Shown piece after piece: positions 12,610-21,689 of a stretch of 64,000 nt of DNA. A program made the position numbers and the translations under genes. Position 1 is the stretch's first letter. Every line of letters starts with the position of its first letter. The notes beneath the pieces were generated by a model. It was not told where the DNA came from and made no database searches. It saw only the letters and a list, made by a program, of their open reading frames with translations. The DNA is taken from contig OW121855.1 of the NCBI GenBank assembly GCA_933228895.1, positions 72,874,698 through 72,938,697 of the forward strand, written 5' to 3'. The stretch comes from Platycnemis pennipes (lineage: Eukaryota > Arthropoda > Insecta > Odonata > Platycnemididae).

Positions 12610-12705
12610 CGGTGCTCAGGTTAGTTAAGTGGTTAGAATACTGGCATCTCATTCCATGGGCATGGATTCTGATCCCGATTTTTTCAGAGGTCGAGGGCTT
12701 TCGAG
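12610..12705 (+). repeat. SINE head fragment
   Basis: AAGTGGTTAGAATACTGGCATC is A-box-like and GGATTCTGATCCCG is B-box-like at the usual spacing, followed by TTTTTTCAGAGG. The matching body is not contiguous; a body segment lies 370 bases further on at 13074-13195, beyond a LINE tail. Confidence 0.5.
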
Positions 12706-12789
12706 ATGTGGGTGTGGATAAGGATAGGGAAAGTAAAGTAAGTCGAAAGGAGGACGAACGATGAAGAGCTAAAATTAATATGAAAGGAA

Positions 12790-13060
12790 AGAAATTTGAT
12801 TGACGAAATTAAGAAAAGTCAGAAGTTGTAGATGGAGAAGGTGATTAACGTCGATGTTTTGAAAGATGTGACTGAGGGAAGAATGTTGGGTGGACGGGGA
12901 TGAGGGAGGAGGGGAACGGGTAGGTTGGATAGAATAATGGGAGTTATGAGGCATGAGGGGCTGAAGAGGGACATCGTGTGAAATGTAGGGGTGTGGGAAG
13001 AATTAAATGTCTATTTCAACCTACCTTCACCGGTAGAAAATTAATAATTATGAACTCTTT
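12790..13060 (+). mobile_element. LINE-A-like 3' tail fragment
   Basis: GATGTTTTGAAAGATGTGAC, GGGAAGAATGTTGGGTGGAC and the following purine-rich block align with 4520-4600 and 55025-55090. The 3' end ACCTTCACCGGTAGAAAATT matches the end of the tail at about 55190. Frames are broken. It lies between a SINE head and a SINE body of the same orientation. Confidence 0.55.
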
Positions 13061-13073
13061 TTCGAAGGCGTTT

Positions 13074-13200
13074 TGGATACGTCGAATTCGGTACTTCGTC
13101 CGTCGGATGAGACGTAAAAGCGTAGACCTTTTGGCGCTTTTCGTGAAGAGTAGGCGAATGCCAACGCCTGATCTCTCTTCTCCTTATCCTTTTATTTCTA
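13074..13200 (+). repeat. SINE body fragment
   Basis: The body landmarks are well kept: TACTTCGTCCGTCGGATGAG, ACGTAAAAGCG, CTTTTGGCGC, AAGAGTAGGCGAATGCCAAC and a TCTCTTCTCCTTA pyrimidine end. There is no adjacent head, so it is either 5' truncated or the distal half of the SINE whose head is at 12610-12705. Confidence 0.7.
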
Positions 13201-13259
13201 TCCGTTTATCTTTCTTGTCAGTCAGAAGTGCCTTTTGGTGCTGGTATAGTCTTTAAAAT

Positions 13260-14345
13260 AACAGATTAAGGCTAATTTTCCTTTATGTCACGTAAATTCA
13301 AGAATTTTTTCATGTAATTCTATGTTTTTGAGCGGTTTAGTCCGATCAAATGTACATGAAAATGGATTAGAATGTTCTCGCATGCAAAATCAACTTATGG
13401 TTCCCGCCAACCGCAGCGGTTTTCACCTATCGTTGCATTGTCTTTTCAGAAAAGTTGAGGAGGGATGGAAACCTCTCCATTCTTAAAATGCATATCCCAG
13501 GAAAAATTTCTCCCCGCCGAAATCTTTCCCGACCCTAACGAACGAGAATCATGTTCGCTCACGGATAGACTTTGATGAAGTTTTTTAAGTAAGAAGCATG
13601 AAGACTCCTCATTCTCGATGACAATGACTGGAGATCAATCAGAGGCACCAGCGGTGACATTATACATTCATGGCCGTCGTGATCAAAAGCATACGATCGT
13701 GCTTTTTGCTCGAAAAATATCTTTATAAAAGAGAATGCTGCCCTGGTTTTTTGATAATGATTTTGGTTCACTGAATATTCAGTAGCCTTTCATTGTCTTC
13801 ATCGGATTTTCGCTCGATGCTCGTCGATAATTGAATCATGGGGTGGAAAATACATTTGTGGATCATCGCTTCATAAGAGAAAACGCTGATGTTTTGGCAA
13901 GTTGACCGGGCTATGGGGAAGGACTTAAGAAAAGACTTAGACTTAAGACTTAGGAGCAAGGATATAAGAACAGGTATAACATTAACCAAGGAAACGTTTG
14001 AAGAAATGTATATCAGTAAGTTAGTCAGAGGGAGGCGTTTGACAGCTTAAGTAATTTGCATCATTAAGGATAGAAGTTTTTTTGAGAATGTAGGAATTGT
14101 CGGATGAAACCCGGTGTAGGCATTATCCTAATTTTAATGAAAGGCTCCAAGGTTTTTACTGCTTAGGGTTTAATTTCCATCCGATAAGAAATGTTACGTT
14201 GGGAAAGGTATCCGTGGGCGAAATTCTAAGAAGAGGAAAAGTGGATAAAGGAAAGAGTTGAAGGACAACGATCATCAAAAGATCCAGGCTTGATATAATT
14301 TAAGTTATCCATAAATGAAAAACTTGAAGCACATAACCACATATT
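13260..14345. other. No recognisable feature
   Basis: Mixed DNA with small open frames at 13559-13989 (minus) that I do not recognise. No repeat structure seen. Confidence 0.4.
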
Positions 14346-14350
14346 TAATA

Positions 14351-14398
14351 GTCGCACTACGCGTTTCAACTCACGGAGCCATCAGGGTCAGGTGCAAG
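14351..14398 (-). ncRNA. Candidate hammerhead ribozyme core (Penelope-like type), degenerate
   Basis: On the minus strand: TTGCAC, a CTGACC bulge, CTGATG, a small hairpin GCTC-CGT-GAGT, then GAAA, CGCG, TA and GTGCGA. This is the order of a type I hammerhead: stem I (TTGCAC with GTGCGA, six pairs including one G.U), the CUGANGA box lacking its last A, stem II, GAAA, a very short palindromic stem III and the UH cleavage step. Minimal hammerheads with short stem III are known from the terminal repeats of Penelope-like retroelements. No reverse transcriptase or GIY-YIG coding sequence is seen nearby. The missing A argues it is inactive. This is a motif-level inference. Confidence 0.45.
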
Positions 14399-14689
14399 CC
14401 CAAAGAGTTAAAAAGCTTAGTGTGCCCATTAAATTTGTGGAAAATTGCTTCAAGTTTTTAGGTCAAGGTTTTAGTGAAAGGAGCACAGGGGGGTTATTTA
14501 AATTCGGGTCGGCCCAACGTGAATCCTGCGCTCAAATAGAAATAGCCACCAAGTCCTGATGAAAATCTTGCTGTCCCAATACAAGGTCTAATATGTTATT
14601 CAAATCTACGTCAGTGTCACCGTTTTTTATTGTATCTGTGTTCTTACATCATTCGTGGTTATCAAGTGTGTCCCCGCACCTATAGGTGC

Positions 14690-14972
14690 TTCAGGTGGGG
14701 AGTAAAGATATAATGATGGAAGTCGATGGAAATGGAAGTACGATGCAAGAGAAACCCGAAGTTGGCATTAGCCATCTCTTACTTACTCTTTACAAAAGGC
14801 GCCATGGGATATGTCTTAACGGTTCATCCGACGAACTGAATACTGAACTCGAATAGTCATCACAAAGGTTCAAGTCGGCCGGTTTAATAAATGAAAAACA
14901 TCTTCCACGGCAGGATTGAGAACCCGGGCTCTCGGGCTGAGAGTCAAGTAGTCTAGCCATCACACCAACCCG
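14690..14972 (-). repeat. tRNA-headed SINE, near full length, minus strand
   Basis: Read on plus: AAGAGAAACCCGAAGTTGGC, ATTAGCCATCTCTTAC, AAAAGGCGCCATGGG, TTAACGGTTCATCCGACGAA, GCCGGTTTAATAAATG and the complementary B-box AGAACCCGGGCTCTCGG, then an A-box complement ending CTAGCCATCACACCAACCCG. All landmarks are in order. A second head follows directly at 14990. Confidence 0.8.
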
Positions 14973-14989
14973 ACCTCTAGCTCGAGGGG

Positions 14990-15100
14990 GACTTGTTTAC
15001 TACTAAAAAAAAACCTCTGCTACAGCTGGGATTTGAACTCAGATCTTCGGAATAGGAGGCCAGTATCCTAGTTACCACAACAACCCTCCACTGAATACGA
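14990..15100 (-). repeat. Second SINE head, abutting the first, minus strand
   Basis: The minus-strand reading gives GTTGTGGTAACTAGGATACTGG (A-box-like) and GAGTTCAAATCCCAGCTG (B-box) and then a run of T after AGAGG. It sits about 18 bases upstream of the previous SINE in the same orientation and has only a head. It could be a separate truncated insertion or a tandem-head SINE. Confidence 0.6.
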
Positions 15101-15104
15101 TTGG

Positions 15105-16225
15105 ACGCAACGTAAAACAGTGGTTGCCAGGCATCCTCAGGGATGAATGAACATAGTTTATAATCCAGTGGACTATTAATTATTTTAAGTTCCAGCCACT
15201 TAATAACAGATATGGTAACTCGATCTTTGCCATTTGTATATGATTTGAACACTTATTGTCTACCATCTTGGTGACCCGGAGAGGATTGAGAATATATATA
15301 ATGAAAGGGTATAATAAATATAAAAATTGCTAACAATGGCCAAATTTTTTCACGGGCGACCAAAAATTGATCACGGATCATCAGTAGTATGCGCAATATC
15401 AGCAGATGGATTTCGATCTAAAGAGTTTCAACTGCATGGTGGAATATTGCCTTTATTCAAATGTTATTAATTTTAAGTTTGCATAAATTGTGTTAATTTT
15501 TTTTTTTGAGGAGTTAATTTCGCGAGTAAAAGAAAAATTTTCGACGCAGACGAATGTAATTCGTTGAAAAAATTAATAGTTGGCGGCTCATTCCTTCCGC
15601 GATGGGGTGAGTTTTGGTCTTTTGATCGACAGAGCGTGCCTTTCCCACCCCGAAACAGCCAGAGCTTAACGAGATTACAAGATAGGGTGAATAAATTACT
15701 TCTTCAGTGACCCCTCCCGGCTCACTCTAAAAATCCAACTCCGCCTGAATTCTAAAACGTTCAAATTTTTAATGTAGTGGCTTCATTAAAAATAGTAACA
15801 AAACCGTGACTTTTTTACCCTCAATGCTATAAAAAATAGAAGATTTGTTTATTTTTTTAAATTTACCTGCATAAACGTATAATTAAATGAGCAAAATTTT
15901 GACGTGACAATTTTTTATGTTGACCTATACATTGATTAGCTATCAGCCTGCAAACCCAGGCATCTATAATTTTTATTCAGACTGTAGTATACATTGTTTG
16001 CGTTGCAGTAGGGTATTGTGCAAGAGAAATACGAATTCTTCTAACGCTTGCTATCGCAGCACAGCTTTATGCATGGAAAATGGCGCAGTATTCATTTTCA
16101 TCGCGTAAAGCCAATTGAATTTAACACGTTTCGGATTCTTGCACGACTGCGAGGAAAATAGTCCCTGTCCAAACCCATTTCAACGATTTGAAGCAGTTTA
16201 AAATTGCACAGCTTGCGCCTTGTAT
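15105..16225. other. No recognisable feature
   Basis: Mostly AT-rich. A short frame at 15917-16108 (plus) is unrecognised. Confidence 0.4.
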
Positions 16226-16392
16226 GAAAGGTCCTGAGACTGTAATGGAAAGGAGGAGGGATGAACAGAAAAATGACGTCCTCTTGTAAATTGGAGGGGT
16301 GGTCGGGGGTCTTCTTGAGCCCCCCTGGCTCTTAGACCTCTTTAGTTCCTTTGTGCTAACCCACATTTAACCTGACCACCATTCGCAGACAG

Positions 16393-16515
16393 GGGACGAG
16401 CACCGTGGTATATGTATGGAGACTATACACCTATTCCACCACTGTCCGGGCCCCAAGTTGCTTAATTTCGGTGATCTAACAGAAACCGGTCTTTCAACGT
16501 GGCTAGACTTTGCCC
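16393..16515 (-). pseudogene. 5S rRNA-derived sequence (pseudogene or SINE3 head)
   Basis: The reverse complement aligns along almost its whole length with the usual arthropod 5S rRNA (about 120 nt). The central 17-base block GATCACCGAAATTAAGC is an exact match. It is preceded at correct spacing by GCCACGTTGAAAGACCGGTT (5S: ACCACGCTGAATACATCGGT) and followed by a 3' end ACCACGGTGCTCGTC resembling ACCGGGTGCTGTTGGC. The region that should hold the 5S internal C box is diverged (AGTGGTGGAATAGGTG), so pol III competence is doubtful. Only one copy is in the window, so it may be a dispersed 5S pseudogene or the head of a 5S-derived SINE whose body would lie at lower coordinates (16121-16392). I favour 5S ancestry strongly but not the element type. 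Confidence 0.7.
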
Positions 16516-17075
16516 TGACGTCCTCTTACTCTCAGCAAGAAAGCAACAAGCGGTCCAATGTTTAATGTCCCATATGTCGGAAGGATTGCTGAATTTGAAT
16601 ATCTCTCCACACAGCCATTCGAGGCTCCATTAAAATATATACCAGGAGTCGAAACCAGTTCATTGCTCAGGGAAGCTAATACTACTAGGGTGTTTCTGCA
16701 CCTTCTTATGTTTCTTTGTTGAATTTTGAAAATTTATTTCATCATTCATCATTCTATTCTTAAGATTTTTCGTACGCTAAAACACCTCCATCCGAACAGA
16801 TATCGCGGGTAGCAAGTCCGTATATCTGTACCTACCTCAATGGCCGCTGGCATGTCATATTAGCTGTGATGCTCTCTCCAGCCAATTCCAACCACTTGAT
16901 CTGACCTCCTCTAGCTTATATTAAGGACTCCCATTCGTGCCAAACGTAAAAACTACCATAGGGATTTCAGATAATTAATATTTAAATAAAAGAGCTTGTA
17001 TTTCTTCTTCATAATTAGGATAATATTTGCACAAGCCTGGCGTGTGGTGGCTTTCACACCGGTTACATGTGCATT
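16516..17075. other. No recognisable feature
   Basis: Mixed sequence. Bases 16700-16830 share short patches with 12190-12320, noted there. Nothing else supported. Confidence 0.35.
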
Positions 17076-17079
17076 GTGC

Positions 17080-17150
17080 ATTCTTGGAAATTATTCACCC
17101 CCTGCATCACACCCTGGAGTGGGTTGAAGCCTACTCAGTAAATGTATGGG
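17080..17150 (+). mobile_element. LINE-B 3' end stub
   Basis: ACCCCCTGCATCACACCCTG, GGGTTGAAGCCTACTCAG and TAAATGTA follow the order of the LINE-B terminus. It is more diverged than the copies at 11420 and 23565. Confidence 0.4.
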
Positions 17151-17154
17151 GAAT

Positions 17155-18815
17155 GAATATGAGGAATAGTAATTGTTAAAAGGCAATGATTTGCCGAGAC
17201 GTAGGCCCTACTTGTACTTTCGGGGAAAAAGGTGCCAAGTCGTAGAGAGAAGTTGTGAAACAGCTGTTCGTTTAAGAGCAGTCTTTTTTCATCTTGGATA
17301 AACGTGAATTACTCCCATGAGTCCAATCCGAGGGTGACGGATTTCGGGAACAAAGTTAAACTGCTGTCTGGTCTCAAATAAATATTAGAGTGAAGGCTTC
17401 CGCTTCCGAAGACTTTCCATTGTTGGTCTTTTGGGGTCCTCTCGCGTTGGTTGGTGTCCCTTGACAACAGTTTCCCCAGCATTCCAGCGGGTTTATCCAG
17501 GTCCGAAGTGAAGTCGGAAGTTGTCTTTGGCCCTGAAGAAACCAACTGGAATGCTATCTAAACTTTCATCAGCGGTCAATAATTAAGAGGAAACCCGAAA
17601 AACCAACAAAAAAATAAATGTCTTCTAACGAAGGAGAACTTTCTCTAATTTCAAAACACTTCTTGCATTCCCTCATTCTACTTTTAACATTTTTACCCGT
17701 CTTTCTAATCTAACTGTAAAAAAATGATGCAATTTCACTCAATAAGCACCAGGCTAAAGGTAGAGGCTGAAATGAGCTGTGAAATGTAAGTTCTTCGTTG
17801 AAAGCTACACTCATTCTCAAAAAGTCAACTACTATCTCCTTATTCACGCCTGATAGAGTCATCGTTAACTCACTAAAGAGTTCACTTTGACAGTTTTCCC
17901 TTGAATGGTTTCCAATCCACTTGTACTTCGAGAAATGAAGGATTCAATGACTCTGTACAAATAAAGAGATTCGTTGCACTTTGCACAAAGCATAGTACGC
18001 TAGCATGAGAATTTGAAACGAAGAATCTAAATGTAAGCTAATATGAAAATATTGGTCCAAAGAAGAATCGAGTGGAGGGCTACGTCAAACTAACCCTTGG
18101 ATTGTTGACCATTGATGATAATTACTCATATTTTAAAAAATCAGAAAGGTCCGTCATAGATATCTGTGACGTGTCCTCGAGCACGTTTAGAGAATTTTTG
18201 AAAATATTTTTAAATATATTATTTAAGTCGGTGAAAATCTCAGGAATATTTTACAGCCTAAAGCAGACCTATAATAAGACATTTAAAGGCATGGTCATCC
18301 TAAAAATCAGCTTAATTAAGAAAATAAAAAGTCTAATTGAATTAAAAAATGGTCAGAAGATTTTTAAACCCTGAAATGTTGCTAGGAGTAGGTATAAATC
18401 TGTATATTCCACTGAAAAAAATTATAATTCACTTTATTGGGATGTATCTCTATTTCCAGTATATAAAATTGTATTATTCATTCCTAATTGTTTTAATGCA
18501 AACTCATGGCACGGGTAAGAACTAATACCGAATTTATTGTGTTGATATCCTATTAATTTCTGGGAGAAAAGAAAATATAGCTACATTGCATAGATTACTA
18601 GAATCTCTGGCAATTCTCTCTTCTCTAGCTGCTAGAGAAGATTAGGACCAACATCAGGTTCCTGTGTGAAAATGCTCTAAGAAATCATTTTACTTCCTTT
18701 CTTTTGCAAAGCAGTTGAAAGTAGCGGTCTCGACTGAGGTGGTGATATAACATCTCCGAATCTTACATGAATCTTTTGTGCTAATTGATTTCCAAAAGCA
18801 TTTATATATATTTAT
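17155..18815. other. No recognised gene; possible exon-like frame at 17309-17545 noted
   Basis: The minus frame at 17309-17545 (78 codons) starts just after a TTTCTTCAG acceptor-like motif near 17535 and has balanced amino-acid use, but I recognise no family and see no partner exon, so no gene is called. After 18060 the DNA becomes very AT-rich; a 100-codon plus frame (18072-18374) is rich in I, K, L and F and likely chance. Confidence 0.35.
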
Positions 18816-18819
18816 ATCG

Positions 18820-18948
18820 AAGAACTACAGCTATATCACCAGTGCAGAAGCATACATCAAAAATATCCTTCAATTTTTATTTTTTCTTTATTGTGAATAT
18901 TTCTGCAAGAATGTTTATTCCACCAACATAAAGATGTACGCGAGCTGT
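18820..18948. repeat. 129-bp direct repeat, copy 1
   Basis: From AAGAACTACAGCTATATCAC to GTACGCGAGCTGT this is repeated at 19315-19443, with one C/T difference that I can see (CCACCAACAT here, CCACTAACAT there). The offset is 495 bases. So high an identity among otherwise decayed repeats suggests a recent duplication, or an assembly effect. Copy 1 runs directly into the repeat at 18953; copy 2 does not. Confidence 0.9.
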
Positions 18949-18952
18949 TTTA

Positions 18953-19065
18953 GATTTTTCCTGAAATTCGAATTTTTGTTCCGGAAATCTTAAATTTTGA
19001 CATAACTTCAACAATGGAATATTTTTACTTGGAAACAGCAGCATTGGATTGAAATTGAAACTTAT
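18953..19065 (+). repeat. Dispersed repeat R1, truncated copy
   Basis: GATTTTTCCTGAAATTCGAA, TTCCGGAAATCTTAAATT, ACATAACTTCAACAAT, CTTGGAAACAGCAGCAT and GGATTGAAATTGAAACTTAT match the first half of the copy at 21407-21678. The second half is absent. R1 is unassigned; I see no coding potential and no terminal inverted repeats. Confidence 0.85.
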
Positions 19066-19314
19066 ATATACTTTTGTTTAACCCTTGAGAGCAAATGGGA
19101 ATCACGTAAGATTTTTATTGTATGCTGTTTTTGACTTTGTTTTATCTGTAATTATATGGTTGGGCTAAAATAAAATTCAATAAATAACTGTATAAATGAC
19201 GAGACTTAAAAATAAATGCGGATGTAGCGTTTTTAGAAAAATATTTACAAATCATACTAACTTTTTGCTTGATTCGCAGGGTTGAAATGTTGCATATTAT
19301 TTTTTGCGTGAGCC

Positions 19315-19443
19315 AAGAACTACAGCTATATCACCAGTGCAGAAGCATACATCAAAAATATCCTTCAATTTTTATTTTTTCTTTATTGTGAATATTTCTG
19401 CAAGAATGTTTATTCCACTAACATAAAGATGTACGCGAGCTGT
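19315..19443. repeat. 129-bp direct repeat, copy 2
   Basis: Second copy of the segment at 18820-18948. The boundary on its right differs: it continues CTGACTTC instead of TTTAGATT, so the duplication ends exactly where R1 begins in copy 1. No target-site-like short repeat is obvious at the ends. Confidence 0.9.
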
Positions 19444-19444
19444 C

Positions 19445-19840
19445 TGACTTCAAAAAAGTAGTCGACAGCAAATATTCGCATTAAAGCATTAAACATGCTT
19501 GTGCTTGAATCGTACCTATAACTGAAATTAATCTAAATAAAAGAGAAATCTGACCAAGTTTTACTACAGGAAGGAAACTGTCAGTCAGTTTCTTCAAGGT
19601 AGAAAACTCTCTTGGTCACTCCCCTGACGAAAGCGGCTGTGCCGCTGAATATTCAAGAGCATTTTCGTTAGTGTCCTTTTTGTGTGCTCTTTTTTACCTT
19701 TGCACTTTACGTTAACGGCCAATAGCAAGAGTAGCAATAAAGATATGGTATACAGGTACCAGCCGAGGTGCCCGTTGAATTTCAACTGGGGACAGATAAT
19801 ATATAAATGCACATTGTAATAAGTAGTTTTGACAATTATC
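19445..19840. other. No recognisable feature
   Basis: Short frames at 19594-19903 (minus) are unrecognised. The sequence separates the direct repeat from the inverted R1 copy. Confidence 0.4.
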
Positions 19841-19842
19841 AG

Positions 19843-20102
19843 TAAGAGTCGAACCCGAACTTGTTTTTCTGGAGCCATCTATGGCTTTAATTCTATATCG
19901 CATATCTAAATTAATTTAAACCCATATAAAGTCATGTCTAATGCCAGATGTAGAAACCAGGCCTTTACATAAGCGAGAATCGCGCTTAAGTTTCCATTTC
20001 AATTCTATACAGCAGATTTGAAGTAAATAAAGGATTTTATTGCTGAAGTTTTATATAATTTTAATATTTACGAACGAAATACTCAAATTTCAGGAAAAAA
20101 CG
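19843..20102 (-). repeat. Dispersed repeat R1, inverted copy
   Basis: The reverse complement matches 21407-21678 over nearly the whole unit: GAACTTGTTTTTCTGGAGCC, TTCTATATCGCATATCTAAA, GTCTAATGCCAGATGTAGAA, GCGCTTAAGTTTCCATTTCA and, more eroded, the AATTTCAGGAAAAA end. It lacks the internal 21-bp duplication found in the 21407 copy. Confidence 0.85.
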
Positions 20103-20104
20103 GA

Positions 20105-20565
20105 GAGCATATGAAAATTTAATTTTAAGTTTAAAGCTTCGTTCTTTCGATAATCATTCTATATTTTAGAATTCCCAGCCTATTTCATGAGTGTAAGTTA
20201 TTTATAAAAGCAAGTATAGAAATCTCTGCACTGAATCCTATGTATTTCTTATGGAAATTTTCCCTTCGTCAATTGTCAGCAAATGAACGATTTAACAGTT
20301 TTATCCTACCTTAACTGCCGTCGCCGATTCATTTTTGTGATTTAATTACCATTGTCTTAGACATTAATTGCATGATTGTAACGCAATAATCTCTAAGAGT
20401 CATCCCTGGCACGTACAGCTAATGTTCCAAACCCTTTAACGGGTTCTTGCAGAGTGGAAGTTCTTGAGATCCGAGAGAGACTTTCAGGCAGGGGTAAATA
20501 AGGAAATCCTAAGCTAATATTCTCCGCAGAATTGAAGGTGAACGCTTTCCCTTACTGCTGATAAA
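20105..20565. other. No recognisable feature
   Basis: AT-rich then mixed DNA before the CT microsatellite. Nothing supported. Confidence 0.4.
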
Positions 20566-20569
20566 AGCT

Positions 20570-20637
20570 TCTTCTTCTCTCTCCTTCTCTTTCTCTCTCT
20601 CCTTCTCTTTCTCTCTCTCTCTCTGTCTGTCTTTTTC
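20570..20637. repeat. CT-rich microsatellite
   Basis: Pyrimidine repeat of CT and TTCT units. A longer unit, CTCTCTCCTTCTCTTT, occurs twice in a row. It explains the glutamate/arginine-rich minus frame at 20509-20787, which is not a gene. Confidence 0.9.
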
Positions 20638-20639
20638 TT

Positions 20640-21400
20640 CCACGTCAATCAGCTTTATATCGCATTCCATTGCCTCGTAAATGCCAGGCAATTTAAAAGC
20701 TGGCACTTCTGAGATAGCTGCCGAAAACCTAATTTTGTGCGTGTGACGAGCGCCTTGATGGAAGAACTTCTCTCTCTCTCTATACATATATATACCATTC
20801 CCTGCGATGAAACCTGGCGGGGAAAAAGTCTTGAAACTGGAATCTCTTCGACGTTGATTTCATACAAGCGCAGGCATGCCACCCGAGTCGATTCTAATAA
20901 TGGATTTTCAATGACCCCGGAAAGCGAAAATTATTCGCTCGGAGAGAATTTGATGAGATAGGTAGGTTTTCATCTCTTTTTTAATAATTTAGCGGGTATA
21001 TGAATACAAAATTCTCATCTCCTGTCACATGGTGGGGTCATTTTCGCCCAATAGGCTGGTTAATAAACTCCCTTGACGCACACAACGGCAAAGTCTGCTG
21101 AAACTTCCCCGTGCAAACAGTGGTAACAAGCCTTAACAGGTACATCGGTCATCTCCTATTTTCATTCACTTGAAAACACGCTTGATGCGGAAACATATAT
21201 AACGGATAGAAATACATAGAAATACATAAGAGGACAAACAGGAATTGGTGGAGAAGATGGAATGAAGCCGGATAACAATAGAAAAAAGTTCAGTGCAGGG
21301 ATTTCTATGCTTGCTTTTTTAAATTACTTACACTCATGATATAGGCTTGGCATTCTTACACAGAATGATTGAAAGAACACAGCTTCAAATTCTTGCATTG
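20640..21400. other. No recognisable feature
   Basis: A second, shorter CT run lies near 20770. Open frames at 20655-20961 overlap on both strands and are unrecognised. Confidence 0.4.
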
Positions 21401-21406
21401 CATTTC

Positions 21407-21678
21407 GATTTTTCCTGAAATTCGAATTTTTGTTCCGGAAATCTTAAATTTTTACATAACTTCAACAATAGAATTTTTTACTTGGAAACAGCAGCATAGG
21501 ATTGAAATTGAAACTTATGCGCGATTCTTATTTATTTAAAGGCCAGGTTTCCACATCTGGCATTAGACATGCCTTTATTAAATTATATTTAGATGTGCGT
21601 TTAAATTATATTTAGATGTGCGATATAGAATTTAACCCATCGGTGGCTTCAGAAAAACAAGTTCGGCTTCGATTCTTA
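21407..21678 (+). repeat. Dispersed repeat R1, longest copy
   Basis: The most complete of three copies. It begins GATTTTTCCTGAAATTCGAA and ends GTTCGGCTTCGATTCTTA. Near 21578-21620 a TTAAATTATATTTAGATGTG unit is duplicated in tandem, which the inverted copy at 19843-20102 lacks. No open frame spans it. Possibly a terminal part of an unrecognised retroelement, or a non-autonomous element. Confidence 0.85.
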
Positions 21679-21689
21679 TGCCCATGCCC

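Noticed and set aside
17309..17545. 78-codon minus frame with acceptor-like TTTCTTCAG in front
   Set aside because: Possible exon, but no donor, partner exon or family recognised; a splice-aware protein search would decide.
20509..20787. E/R/K-rich frame, minus
   Set aside because: Translation of a CT microsatellite.
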